The notes beneath the pieces are model-generated. The model worked only from the letters and a program-made list of their open reading frames with translations. It searched no databases and was not told the DNA's origin. A DNA stretch of 35,688 bases from Acidobacteriota bacterium (GTDB lineage: Bacteria > Acidobacteriota > Blastocatellia > Pyrinomonadales > Pyrinomonadaceae). The stretch is taken from the NCBI GenBank assembly GCA_023436495.1, contig JAEZIT010000047.1:1-35688 (forward strand), read 5' to 3'. The position numbers and the translations under genes were made by a program. Shown here in pieces: positions 6,380-14,655 of the stretch (positions are counted from its first letter, which is position 1; each line of letters starts with the position of its first letter).

Positions 6380-9300
6380 ATGTATAGCTTTAAGACCGTC
6401 CTCCTCGCGCTCGCTTTTATTTCGTCGCTCGTATTCACGTCGTTTGCGCAGCCTCCGAAACCCGCCCGCAAAACGCGGCCTGCGGCTGTTCCGGCAGAGG
6501 TACGAAAGGAGACCGTTCAGCCGGTCGAAGAAGACCCGAAGACCATCGGGCTGTCGATCGAGCGCTTTGTAAATACGATAGATATCAATTCCGACGGCAC
6601 CGGCGTTCAGGTCACGGAAGAGCTTCGGCGTTTTAATTCCGGCATCGCCATCGAGGCGTTTGGGAAATACGAGCAGTTGTTCAACAAGAGCCTGGAAGAG
6701 GCCGAGGTCGCTGAGGCATACATTCTAAAGGCGGATGGCAAAAAGGTCCCGGTCGGCTCGCCCGGCAGATTCATCAAGCCGACGCCGCAGGCTGAGGCGG
6801 CACCGGCGTTCTCCTCGCTGATGATGATCGAGGTCAAGTTCGAGGGATTGGCCATCGGCGATGCCGCTTATGTCAGGATCGTGCGAAAGACCCTGAAACC
6901 GCTGTTCGGCCGGCATTTTGACGAGCTGATATTGCTGCCGGCGATCTTCGATCATAAGAACGCCGAATTGAACGTCTCTGCCCCGGCCGACTACCCGCTC
7001 CATCTCGAAGCCGTCGACCTCGACGGCGGCCGCATCGCCGACCTTGACGGAAGGGCGCGATGGCAGTGGCGAAAAACGGATATGAAGGCGCTGGAGGTCG
7101 AACAACTGATGTTCGATCTGATGGATGCCAGCCCGCGCCTGGCCGTCACAAGTTTCAAGGACCACGAAGAGCTCGCCGCCGCGTACTGGTCGGAATCGCG
7201 TGACAAAAGCACCGTGACACCCGCCGTCCGGAAACTCGCCGACGAGATCACGGCCGGAATTACCGAACCGAGTCAGCAGGCATACGCGATGTACGATTGG
7301 GTGAACAAGAATATCCGCTATCTGCTGATCGTGCTCGACCGCGGCGGGTGGATACCCAATTCGACCGATCAGATTTTGGCGAACGGCTACGGCGACTGTA
7401 AGGATTATACGAACCTGCTTCACGCGCTTCTGGCCGCGAAGGGCATAGAAAGTCATCCGGTCCTGATCCGGTCGGACATGGGGACGTGGTTTCCGAAGGT
7501 CGCGGTTCCGGCGTTCTTTAATCACGCGGTCCTGTACATTCCGTCATTGGACCTGTTCGCCGATGCCACCGCGCCGAATACCCGTCTCGGGCTGATCCCG
7601 CAATCCATCGTCGGAAAGAAAGCCCTGCTCGCGGGCGAAAAGCCAGGCCTGATCTCCACTCCGGTCGATCGGCCAGGCGACAACCAGCTCATCAGTTCCG
7701 TCGACATCGCCTTTGACCGGGCCGGCGGGCTCAGGTCCGTTTCTAAGACCACATTCAAAGGCCGCACCGAAATACTGTTCCGGCCGCTGTTCTCCGATCC
7801 CGATCTGCGGTCCAGGTCCGAGGCCTTCGTAAAAGCGATGCTTCTATTTCACGGCCTCGACGGGACGGGAAAGATCCTGAGCATGGGCAACCCTTTCAAG
7901 CCGGATCAGCCGTTCGATATCGAGGTTGAGGCCGAGATCAAGGATTACACCACGTTCATGCCGAACGGTTCGTTCAGCATTCCCATCGGCACGAACCTTA
8001 TGAACATTTTTGAACTGGAGCAATACGTCAAGGCTGGGACCCGCCGTACGAACCTGATGCTGGGTGCGTCCATCTTCGAAGAGACGTTCGTGGTGACGCT
8101 TCCGGACGGCGTTGTGATAGAAAAGGTCCGGCCCGCCGTCGAGTTTTCCAACGCGGTCGGCAGCTTCGCGAACCGCCTCACGATCGACGGGCAAAAGCTT
8201 ACTATCTCGCGAAGTCTGCTGATAAGCAAAGACATCATCCCGCCGTCCGAATATGCACAGGCCCGTGAATTGATCGAAAAGGCGACGGTCGAATTCGGGG
8301 CACTGATCCCGTATAAAGCCGACGTCGGCCTTCTGGCCGCTAAGGCAAGGCAGGTGAAGACGGCAAAGCCCAAACAATTGCTCACCATCGAAGAACAGCT
8401 TATGGCTTCGCTTCCCGGATACGGCTCGGACGATAAACCTTTGACGGGAGCTGAGGTCCGCCGGCTCGAAACCAAGCTTGCCCGCAACCCGAACGACGCC
8501 GAAACGCGGAGCCTTCTGGCCAGCCACTATCAAAGGCCCGGGCCCAAGGATACGCCCGCCCGCATCGCCCAGCGGAAAAAGCACCGGCTCTGGTTCATTC
8601 GCAACCGGCCCGACATGGAATATTTTGAATACTCGACTGTGTTTTCCCTGTTCGGGGATCTGGACGCTTCGGAACTTCCGGAGCTGAAAGCGGCCTGGAT
8701 CGAAGCCGTCGGTGCGCACGCTTCAGAACCTCGGGTCCGGCTTAATGCCGCCGAATTTATGCGGGAGAAGGATCCGGTAACTGCCGAATCGCTTCTCGTT
8801 AAAGGTGCCGAACTGTTTCCCGACGACTATCGATTTATGCTCGAGCTGAGCAAAATATATCGAAGGCGGGCCCAACTGATCGCCATGGTCGACGTAGAGG
8901 CATCGGCAGCTGTCAGGGCCAGGGAGCTCGAGGCCGGCGAAGCAGCCCTGAAATTGCTTAAACGCGAACGTTCGGAAAGCCGCGACGCCGACCGCCGGTC
9001 GCTCCTGCTTTCGCTGTCCGGCACCGCACTCGAGGCCGGAAAGCCGGACACGGCAAAAGCCCTCGCTACCGAGCTTATCCTCGACTTCGGCCAGAACGCC
9101 GCAAGCCCCATCTTCGACGATGCGGTCCATACGGGCAACATCGTACTAGGCCGTGTCGCACTAAAGGCCGGCGACGTCGAAAAGGCAAAGGAACACCTAC
9201 TGATCGCAATAAAGGCACCCCTCCGAATGGAAAAAAGCTGGCTCGCGGACATCGACGTGGATCTGGCTCGTGAGCTTCTCGCCATCGGTGAAAAGGACGT

Positions 9301-9448
9301 CGTTCTCGAATACCTGAAGCTTTCCGAAGGCCTCTCCAACCTCCAAAACGAACCCGAGCTATTCGCCGAAAAGCTGAAGGCCATACGTTTGTGGCAGGTA
9401 CAGATCAAGGAAGGCAAGACGCCCACCTTCGACGTCTATGCAAAATGA
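6380..9448 (+). CDS. Exported DUF3857 / transglutaminase-like protein with helical-repeat C-terminus
   Basis: A 1022-aa protein with a clear Sec signal (KTVLLALAFISSLVFTSFAQ, cut after FAQ). The N-terminal region (about 60-230) has the DUF3857 pattern and is followed by a transglutaminase-like cysteine-protease fold. Its triad appears intact: C340 in NGYGDCKDYT, H382 in FFNHAVLYI, D395 in LFADATAPN. This domain pair is frequent in Bacteroidetes and Acidobacteria; its substrates are unknown. Residues from about 690 to the end are Ala/Leu-rich helical segments resembling TPR-type repeats (e.g. NPNDAETRSLLASHYQ, AKALATELILDFGQN), suggesting a protein-interaction tail. It starts 58 bases after the FHA protease and may be cotranscribed with it. 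No Shine-Dalgarno sequence is visible before the ATG. Confidence 0.85.
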   Translation: MYSFKTVLLALAFISSLVFTSFAQPPKPARKTRPAAVPAEVRKETVQPVEEDPKTIGLSIERFVNTIDINSDGTGVQVTEELRRFNSGIAIEAFGKYEQLFNKSLEEAEVAEAYILKADGKKVPVGSPGRFIKPTPQAEAAPAFSSLMMIEVKFEGLAIGDAAYVRIVRKTLKPLFGRHFDELILLPAIFDHKNAELNVSAPADYPLHLEAVDLDGGRIADLDGRARWQWRKTDMKALEVEQLMFDLMDASPRLAVTSFKDHEELAAAYWSESRDKSTVTPAVRKLADEITAGITEPSQQAYAMYDWVNKNIRYLLIVLDRGGWIPNSTDQILANGYGDCKDYTNLLHALLAAKGIESHPVLIRSDMGTWFPKVAVPAFFNHAVLYIPSLDLFADATAPNTRLGLIPQSIVGKKALLAGEKPGLISTPVDRPGDNQLISSVDIAFDRAGGLRSVSKTTFKGRTEILFRPLFSDPDLRSRSEAFVKAMLLFHGLDGTGKILSMGNPFKPDQPFDIEVEAEIKDYTTFMPNGSFSIPIGTNLMNIFELEQYVKAGTRRTNLMLGASIFEETFVVTLPDGVVIEKVRPAVEFSNAVGSFANRLTIDGQKLTISRSLLISKDIIPPSEYAQARELIEKATVEFGALIPYKADVGLLAAKARQVKTAKPKQLLTIEEQLMASLPGYGSDDKPLTGAEVRRLETKLARNPNDAETRSLLASHYQRPGPKDTPARIAQRKKHRLWFIRNRPDMEYFEYSTVFSLFGDLDASELPELKAAWIEAVGAHASEPRVRLNAAEFMREKDPVTAESLLVKGAELFPDDYRFMLELSKIYRRRAQLIAMVDVEASAAVRARELEAGEAALKLLKRERSESRDADRRSLLLSLSGTALEAGKPDTAKALATELILDFGQNAASPIFDDAVHTGNIVLGRVALKAGDVEKAKEHLLIAIKAPLRMEKSWLADIDVDLARELLAIGEKDVVLEYLKLSEGLSNLQNEPELFAEKLKAIRLWQVQIKEGKTPTFDVYAK

Positions 9449-9594
9449 CCGCCGCCGGCCCGCGGGACTGCTTGCCGGTAATGTGTGTCATAACTACTTG
9501 TCAAAGACCCGGCTCCGCACAGCGGCGGCCTCGTGAACTATCAAACCACACTCACCCGGATCCGAAAACGGTGATTTTTACGAAACAGGGCAAC

Positions 9595-9630
9595 TTTTAT
9601 GATATTTATGACTTTTATGATTTTTATGGA
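9595..9630 (+). repeat. 4 x 9-bp tandem repeat (consensus TTTTATGAT)
   Basis: Four consecutive 9-mers, ttttatgat / atttatgac / ttttatgat / ttttatgga, an AT-rich island inside GC-rich DNA. In one frame it would read Phe-Tyr-Asp triplets, but no gene is supported. Confidence 0.85.
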
Positions 9631-9693
9631 AAAACCCGGGCGTTTCGGGGCAGAACTACCGCAAAACTTCCCGGGCTTTCGTCAAAAATGTCA

Positions 9694-9759
9694 CTAACCG
9701 CGCATTAACGCGCCGCTAACCGCGCATTCACGCGCCGCTAAGCGGGCGAGAGCGCGCCG
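9694..9759 (+). repeat. 3 x 22-bp tandem repeat
   Basis: Three head-to-tail 22-mers starting CTAA and ending GCGCGCCG or ACGCGCCG (starts at 9694, 9716, 9738); the first two differ at one position and the third is more diverged. A fourth start (CTAAG) at 9760 decays at once. It lies in the 3' region shared by two convergent genes. Confidence 0.85.
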
Positions 9760-9828
9760 CTAAGATCGTCACCAGCGGCACCGGCGATCCCGTCCATTCC
9801 GGCCGTTCCTTCGATACCATTCATGCAA

Positions 9829-11454
9829 CTACGCGCGCCGATCGCGCTCGGCGACAGGCTGATTGCGCGCGTTGATGACGGTCTGCTCCGCCATGATCAT
9901 CCGTTCCCCTAATCCCTCGTCGGTCCGGTGCTCTTCGTCGCCTGCCTTGTGTCTGGGCAGCGCAAAGACCACCAGCAGCGCGAGGCCCGCCATTACGGCC
10001 CCGAACCAAAAGATCGGATGGATCGCCGCGGCCATCGCTTCCTGCAGAACATCCAGTGTTTCCGGCGGCAGCGCGGCCTTCGCCGACGGTTCGATCAACG
10101 CGTTCGGGTTCGATGCAAGCTCCTGCGCCTGCTGCGGGCTAAGCGTGGAGCTCTCAGCCTCGGCAACCCCGACAAGCTGTGCCGACAGCGAAGCCGTCAG
10201 CACCGCGCCCATCACCGCCACGCCGAACGCTCCGCCGATCGCCCTGGAAAATTGGTTCAGCGACGTCGCGATCCCTAGCTGGGCGCGGCTCACCGCCTGC
10301 TGCACCGCGATCAGCAGCGTCAGCATCGTCAAGCCGAGTCCCGCTCCCACCAGCACAAGGTCGATGTACAGCCATATCATCGGCGTCGACCGCTGGAAAT
10401 TCGCCAGCATCACAAAGCCGAACGCCATCACGATAAAGCCCGCGATCGTGATGTTCCGGTAATTCGTCCGCAGCAGCAAACGCCCGCCGATAACCGACAT
10501 CGTCACCCAGCTCAGCATCAGCGGCGTCAGCAGCGAACCCGCCTCCGTCGCCGTCATCCCCAACGCGCCCTGCGCAAACAGCGGTATGAACGAAATGGCG
10601 CCGAACATCGCGACACCGCCCAGGAAACCTGCCACCACAGCGACCGAAACCGTCCGGTTCTCAAAGAGTTTGAAGGGAATTATCGGATCCGCCGCACGCT
10701 GTTCGATCATCACGAACGCGGCGAACAGGACGATCGCGGCGATCAGAATGCCCACATTCATCGGCGAAAACAGCGTCGCCAGCGACCCGCCGCCTTCGAC
10801 CATCGCCAGCATCAACAGGCTGATCGCCGCCATCAGCGTAGCGGCACCGGCGTAATCGATCACGGGCTTCTGCTTGTTCTTCGGCTCCTTCAACGCGAAA
10901 CCGATTATCAGCGCAGCGACCACGCCGATCGGAAGATTGATAAAGAATACCCATCGCCACGATATCTGGTCAGTGATAAAGCCGCCCACCACCGGGCCGA
11001 TCACGCTCGACAGGCCCCAAACCCCGCTGAACAGCGCCTGCATCCGCGCACGCTCCTCGAGCGTATAGATATCGCCGATGATCGTCATGCCCAGCGGTAT
11101 CAACGCGCCTGCGCCAAGGCCCTGTATCGCCCGGAAAATGATCAGCTGCTCCATTGACACCGACAGCCCCGACAGCAGTGTGCCCAGCAAAAACACGGCC
11201 ACGCCTATCTGGTACAGAAGCCGCCGTCCATACAGATCGGACAGTTTCCCCCATACCGGCACCGTCACCGTCGATGTCACAAGGTATGCACTGAAAACCC
11301 AACTATAATGGTTGATCCCGCCGAGCGACGCGATCACCGTCGGCATCGCCGTACCGACGACCGTGGCCTCCAGCGCCGCGATGAACATTCCCGTCATCAC
11401 GCCCGCCGTCACCAACCATCGCCGCCCTCCCGGCGCCGTATCCGAACCATTCAT
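9829..11454 (-). CDS. MFS multidrug efflux transporter, DHA2 (14-TM, EmrB/QacA) family
   Basis: About 541 aa of inner-membrane transporter. Family markers are motif A (GKLSDLYGRR) between TM2 and TM3, the DHA signature ALEATVVGTAMPTV in TM1, RAIQGLGAGALIPLG in TM4, and antiporter motif C (SGVWGLSSVIGPVVGGFI) in TM5. The length and number of hydrophobic segments fit the 14-helix drug:H+ antiporters. The substrate is not predictable. A charged cytoplasmic tail (PRHKAGDEEHRTDEGLGE...) ends the protein. I chose the ATG at 11454 because AAGGG (11462-11466) sits 7 nt upstream; an upstream ATG at 11478 has no ribosome binding site. No periplasmic adaptor (EmrA/HlyD) gene is adjacent, so it may act alone. 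Confidence 0.92.
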   Translation of the reverse strand: MNGSDTAPGGRRWLVTAGVMTGMFIAALEATVVGTAMPTVIASLGGINHYSWVFSAYLVTSTVTVPVWGKLSDLYGRRLLYQIGVAVFLLGTLLSGLSVSMEQLIIFRAIQGLGAGALIPLGMTIIGDIYTLEERARMQALFSGVWGLSSVIGPVVGGFITDQISWRWVFFINLPIGVVAALIIGFALKEPKNKQKPVIDYAGAATLMAAISLLMLAMVEGGGSLATLFSPMNVGILIAAIVLFAAFVMIEQRAADPIIPFKLFENRTVSVAVVAGFLGGVAMFGAISFIPLFAQGALGMTATEAGSLLTPLMLSWVTMSVIGGRLLLRTNYRNITIAGFIVMAFGFVMLANFQRSTPMIWLYIDLVLVGAGLGLTMLTLLIAVQQAVSRAQLGIATSLNQFSRAIGGAFGVAVMGAVLTASLSAQLVGVAEAESSTLSPQQAQELASNPNALIEPSAKAALPPETLDVLQEAMAAAIHPIFWFGAVMAGLALLVVFALPRHKAGDEEHRTDEGLGERMIMAEQTVINARNQPVAERDRRA

Positions 11455-11682
11455 TTGACTACCCTTATTCGCTTTCATTCAATTCAAACCCAAATAACCC
11501 GCAAATTCGATTGTATGCGTCCGTCTCTATAATTGAAAGGATTTCCAATATCGCGTTCGCGCATTCAGGCAATTATATATCCGACAAGCTCATATTTCCC
11601 TGATACTTATCCGCACCCGAAACCGCGTTCATATTGGAACATGCCTGATCAATTTTAATCATACATAACCAGGAGGAACTCA

Positions 11683-12204
11683 ATGGCAGATTGGGGAGAA
11701 AAGTTCGATTCGATGTGGCTGACGATCAGAAAAAAGGCGGGCGCGTGCGCAGCGAATGCCGACCTAGAAGACCTGAAGGCGTCAGCCCAGCTCGGACAAA
11801 AGCGCATCGGCCAGGCTCTGATGGCAGGCCAATTTTTTCAAGGAAATTCCGGCGTTTTCGACAAACTGAACAAGGCTAACGAAGGCCTCGGAAAGATCGG
11901 CGAATCGCTGGAGACCGTTCAGAATTTCTGCGTCAACGTCGTCGCATTCGCCAAGATCCACGATGCGGTCGTCGCCCTCAGCGATGACCGTATCATTTAT
12001 GACGATCCGCAAAAAGCCGCAGATTCGTTCGATGTGCTGTTCCAGGGATTCGGAATGCTCTGCAAGCACCTGCCGCCGCCGGCGAACGAGTGGGCGGCGT
12101 TCTTCGAAAAGTTCAACCTTTTCGGCAATATGCAAAAGAACGTTTACGCGCCTTATTTCCAACGGCTCAATGATGCCGCGACGTCCAGCGGCCGCTACCG
12201 TTGA
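11683..12204 (+). CDS. Hypothetical 173-aa soluble helical protein
   Basis: Family not recognised. The protein is soluble and mostly alpha-helical by composition, with no signal peptide or membrane helix. It starts MADWGEKFDSMW and contains three cysteines (in GACAAN, NFCVNV, MLCKHL) and a PPPANEWAAFFEKFNLFGNM segment near the C-terminus. It is well supported as a gene: AGGAGG lies directly upstream (AGGAGGAACTCAATG), and the codon use resembles its neighbours. It converges on the acyltransferase gene with a 10-bp tail-to-tail overlap (12195-12204). The 204-bp upstream region, shared divergently with the transporter gene, contains a TATAAT (11528-11533) of uncertain use. Confidence 0.75.
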   Translation: MADWGEKFDSMWLTIRKKAGACAANADLEDLKASAQLGQKRIGQALMAGQFFQGNSGVFDKLNKANEGLGKIGESLETVQNFCVNVVAFAKIHDAVVALSDDRIIYDDPQKAADSFDVLFQGFGMLCKHLPPPANEWAAFFEKFNLFGNMQKNVYAPYFQRLNDAATSSGRYR

Positions 12205-13088
12205 TCCTTTTCGCCGCCGAATTCCGCGCGGTCAAGCTCGCCGAGATCGCCGATCTTCTCCATAAGGAAATCGGCGATCTCTTTCTGTGTCCGAAGCCTG
12301 TCCGACTTTTCGTAAAACGCCGACAGGTCGATCTGTTCGCCAAACCAGATCCGCACCTTCTCTCCGCCGGTCCAGTTCCCCATGATCTGTTTCGGCAGAT
12401 CGTTGCCGAGCCCGGCTATGAAGACCGGAATGACCTGCGGACGTGCCGCGTGAATGACCTTCCCGATGCCGGGCTGCGCCGGCAGCAGGTTGTACGGGTC
12501 TTCGTTCAGGTTGCGTTTCCCTTCGGGGTGAAACCCGATCACGTGCCCGTGCCCGGCGGTGCACAACTGTATCAAGCGGCGAACCGAATACTTGTCGAAT
12601 TCGCGCTTCGAAGCCTCGTTCGCTTCGCGAAAGAAAGGCGGATACATCGCCCACCAGCCCATTACCAGGTTCACGAACCATCCGAGCAGACGGTCATAAA
12701 AGAACCTCGCCCTCACGGGAAAGAAAAGCGTGATCGGGCGTTTTGTCCGGCGGAATATCACGCTGGAGACCGTGTACATATCAAAGAACGAACGATGGTT
12801 CGCGACCAGCAGCAGCGGCGTTTCCGTATCGGAGTTTTCAATGTTCTCGATCCCGCGGACGTTCATCAGATTGTACGTCGCGAGGTAGATCCACAGCGAG
12901 CCGATATGCCTCTGGCAGAACGTCCAGAACCGCTTCCATGTACCGAGATTCATCCGGTGCACCAGCGAAAACCCCGCACGCTCCATCGGCCCCAGGACCG
13001 ACAATTCTTCTGTTGTCGGCACAAGCGGAGCGGTCGGCTGACGGACCTCGGGACTGGTTCGGGATGGTTCGGCGATCTCGGTCTGCAT
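12195..13088 (-). CDS. 1-acyl-sn-glycerol-3-phosphate acyltransferase-like protein (PlsC family)
   Basis: A 297-aa acyltransferase acting at the membrane surface. The catalytic HX4D motif is NHRSFFD (H98, D103), and the substrate-binding block FHPEGKRN (186-193) corresponds to the PlsC FPEGTRS box. The family transfers acyl groups from acyl-CoA or acyl-ACP to lysophosphatidate or related acceptors. A ~45-residue polar N-terminal extension precedes the fold. The start is uncertain: the ATG at 13088 is preferred because a plausible promoter (TTTTTG, 17 bp, TAAACT at 13102-13130, minus strand) lies just upstream; a longer frame from 13169 would place this promoter inside the coding region. Neither start has a Shine-Dalgarno sequence. 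Its 3' end overlaps the convergent hypothetical gene by 10 bp. Confidence 0.88.
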   Translation of the reverse strand: MQTEIAEPSRTSPEVRQPTAPLVPTTEELSVLGPMERAGFSLVHRMNLGTWKRFWTFCQRHIGSLWIYLATYNLMNVRGIENIENSDTETPLLLVANHRSFFDMYTVSSVIFRRTKRPITLFFPVRARFFYDRLLGWFVNLVMGWWAMYPPFFREANEASKREFDKYSVRRLIQLCTAGHGHVIGFHPEGKRNLNEDPYNLLPAQPGIGKVIHAARPQVIPVFIAGLGNDLPKQIMGNWTGGEKVRIWFGEQIDLSAFYEKSDRLRTQKEIADFLMEKIGDLGELDRAEFGGEKDQR

Positions 13089-13261
13089 AAAACAAAACGA
13101 TAGTTTAGCATTTATCCGCAGACGCAAAAAAGCCGCGCCCAAAACCGCTTTCATGCCGTCGATCCGCAAAGAGATCCTTATCGTTTCCGACGCGTCCGAA
13201 TTCGCCCGTCATTTCGCTGATAGCCCATCATCTCATTTATGCAAAACACAGCCGTTGAAAA

Positions 13262-13290
13262 TGCCCGGGAATGTCACTAACGCCCGGGCA
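13262..13290 (-). terminator. Rho-independent terminator of the saccharopine-dehydrogenase-like gene
   Basis: On the minus strand a perfect 8-bp stem TGCCCGGG/CCCGGGCA with a 13-nt loop is followed by TTTTC. It starts 7 bases past the stop of the gene at 13297. Its loop carries the 12-mer AATGTCACTAAC (plus strand, 13270-13281), which also occurs at 9687-9698 before the 22-bp repeats. Confidence 0.85.
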
Positions 13291-13296
13291 ATCGAA

Positions 13297-14427
13297 TTAA
13301 CCGTAGACCTTTGAAACGAAACTGCCGTTCAGGAATTGATCCGGTGCGATCTCGCTTTGGAGGACGACGCCCTTCAGGTTTCCCTTGACCAGCATCATCG
13401 CCGATTCGCACAGCGGTGCCGCCGTCGTCGTCTGGATCGCCCGCAAATGCCAGCCGTTTATCTCCAGCGGCTCGACAAAAAAGGCTTTTTCCAACATACG
13501 TCGCCGGCCGGAAGCGTCAAAACCATCGACCGATGCGTGCACCAGTACCAGGTCTTCTTCGACCGACGGTATCTCGCGAAGCATCACGTCCTGAAGCACG
13601 TTCGGCAGATTGGCGTCCTTCGGCAGGTTCTTTACGATCGAATCGACCCAATCGTAATGCCCGACATAGCGCAGCGTTTTGTAATCGAGTTCGCGGGCGC
13701 GTCCGGCGAAATAATCCGGAAGGTCCGCCGCTCCGCCCGAGGTCAGATCGGCCTCATACGTACGCGCGCCGATGATTATTCGTTCACGCGCCGACAGTGC
13801 CGGCTTTTCCGTTATTTCGTGGTCCCGGATAACACGCGAATTCTTTACGTATTCGGTCGCGACTCCGATCGGCGACCACGTAAACCCGTAAAAATGCGGA
13901 GCGTGCGCATGCGCGGTCAACGCGCCGACCTTCATTCCGATCCGCTCGACGTTCTCGTTCTCATACTTATCGACGAATTGGCGATAGAGGGACATCGCGA
14001 GCACGTTGATGAAACCCGGGGCAAGGCCCGTCTGGAGAATAAAGCCTGTATCAGCGTCCTTAGCGAGTGCGATGATCTCGTCGGTTTCGGCAACGTACTC
14101 GGTAAGGTTCGCGTAATGCATCTTAAAATCTCTTGCATAACGCGCCATCCGCGGAGCCTGCCCGCCGGGCGAACAATCAAGCAGCACATCGCAGCCTTCG
14201 AAAACACCTTTGATATCGTCCGAAAGCCCATCCGTAGGCATAACTACAGTTTCGACTTTCGTGCCTTTCTGCGAACCGGATACAACGGTTTCCTTTGCCC
14301 GCCGCAGATTGTCTTCGGATATATCACCCAAATAGATCTCAGTTTCAACGTCTGACCACTCGCGCAGCAATAGAGCGGCCGCTTCCCCGATCCCGCCGGA
14401 ACCGGCTATAAAAATTTTGATTGCCAT
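13297..14427 (-). CDS. Saccharopine dehydrogenase-like NAD(P)-dependent oxidoreductase
   Basis: A 376-aa cytoplasmic protein. The N-terminal Rossmann loop is FIAGSGGIGEAAA (residues 6-18), with the following acidic GD at the end of strand 2 (EIYLGDIS). TGLAPGFINVLAM (about 132-144) matches the substrate-domain entry of the saccharopine dehydrogenase/homospermidine-synthase superfamily (usually TGxxPGxxNxLA), and VGHYDW replaces the usual YPGH-type turn. True lysine-pathway function cannot be claimed; many members are uncharacterised reductases. The gene is monocistronic, with a fair promoter upstream (14466-14493) and its own terminator (13262-13290). No Shine-Dalgarno sequence precedes the ATG. 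Confidence 0.85.
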   Translation of the reverse strand: MAIKIFIAGSGGIGEAAALLLREWSDVETEIYLGDISEDNLRRAKETVVSGSQKGTKVETVVMPTDGLSDDIKGVFEGCDVLLDCSPGGQAPRMARYARDFKMHYANLTEYVAETDEIIALAKDADTGFILQTGLAPGFINVLAMSLYRQFVDKYENENVERIGMKVGALTAHAHAPHFYGFTWSPIGVATEYVKNSRVIRDHEITEKPALSARERIIIGARTYEADLTSGGAADLPDYFAGRARELDYKTLRYVGHYDWVDSIVKNLPKDANLPNVLQDVMLREIPSVEEDLVLVHASVDGFDASGRRRMLEKAFFVEPLEINGWHLRAIQTTTAAPLCESAMMLVKGNLKGVVLQSEIAPDQFLNGSFVSKVYG

Positions 14428-14465
14428 AAAGATTGATTATCGGCCGCACGGCCTGTTATAAGGAT

Positions 14466-14493
14466 ATTTTACAACGCCATAAGCCGGTATCAA
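14466..14493 (-). promoter_or_regulatory. Sigma70-type promoter of the saccharopine-dehydrogenase-like gene
   Basis: On the minus strand: -35 TTGATA (14488-14493), 16-bp spacer, -10 TAAAAT (14466-14471). Transcription would begin near 14459, about 32 nt before the ATG at 14427. Confidence 0.55.
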
Positions 14494-14581
14494 AAATGCA
14501 GCCTCGAAGATTTGCAGAAATTTAACTTCGGTACCGCGGCTTTGAAATGGAGGAAGCCGACGATCCAATCAAAACACCGGA

Positions 14582-14598
14582 CGGCGCCAACAGCGCCG
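14582..14598 (-). terminator. Possible weak terminator after metH
   Basis: CGGCGC/GCGCCG stem (6 bp, 5-nt loop), about 57 bases past the metH stop, followed on the minus strand by TCCGGTGTTTTG. The T-run is displaced, so the call is tentative. Confidence 0.3.
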
Positions 14599-14655
14599 CT
14601 GGAAACGAAAACTCTCCGCTCCCAGCCGCGCGCCGGCGCCCGATGTGTTCAAACG

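Larger units (their letters stand above)
9449..9828. other. Intergenic stretch with tandem repeats, no gene
   Basis: 380 bases between the ends of the convergent DUF3857 and DHA2 transporter genes. It contains a 4 x 9-bp repeat, two CCCGGG palindromes 30 bases apart (9635-9640 and 9670-9675; read on the minus strand the distal one is followed by TTTTT, a weak terminator candidate for the transporter) and a 3 x 22-bp repeat. An open frame across it merely reads through the repeats and is not a convincing gene. Confidence 0.7.

Noticed and set aside
9391..9708. A 105-codon open frame crossing the intergenic repeats
   Set aside because: It starts inside the DUF3857 gene in another frame and its only notable sequence is the translated 9-bp tandem repeat.
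9694..9759. CRISPR array
   Set aside because: The 22-bp units are contiguous with no spacers, and there are no cas genes.
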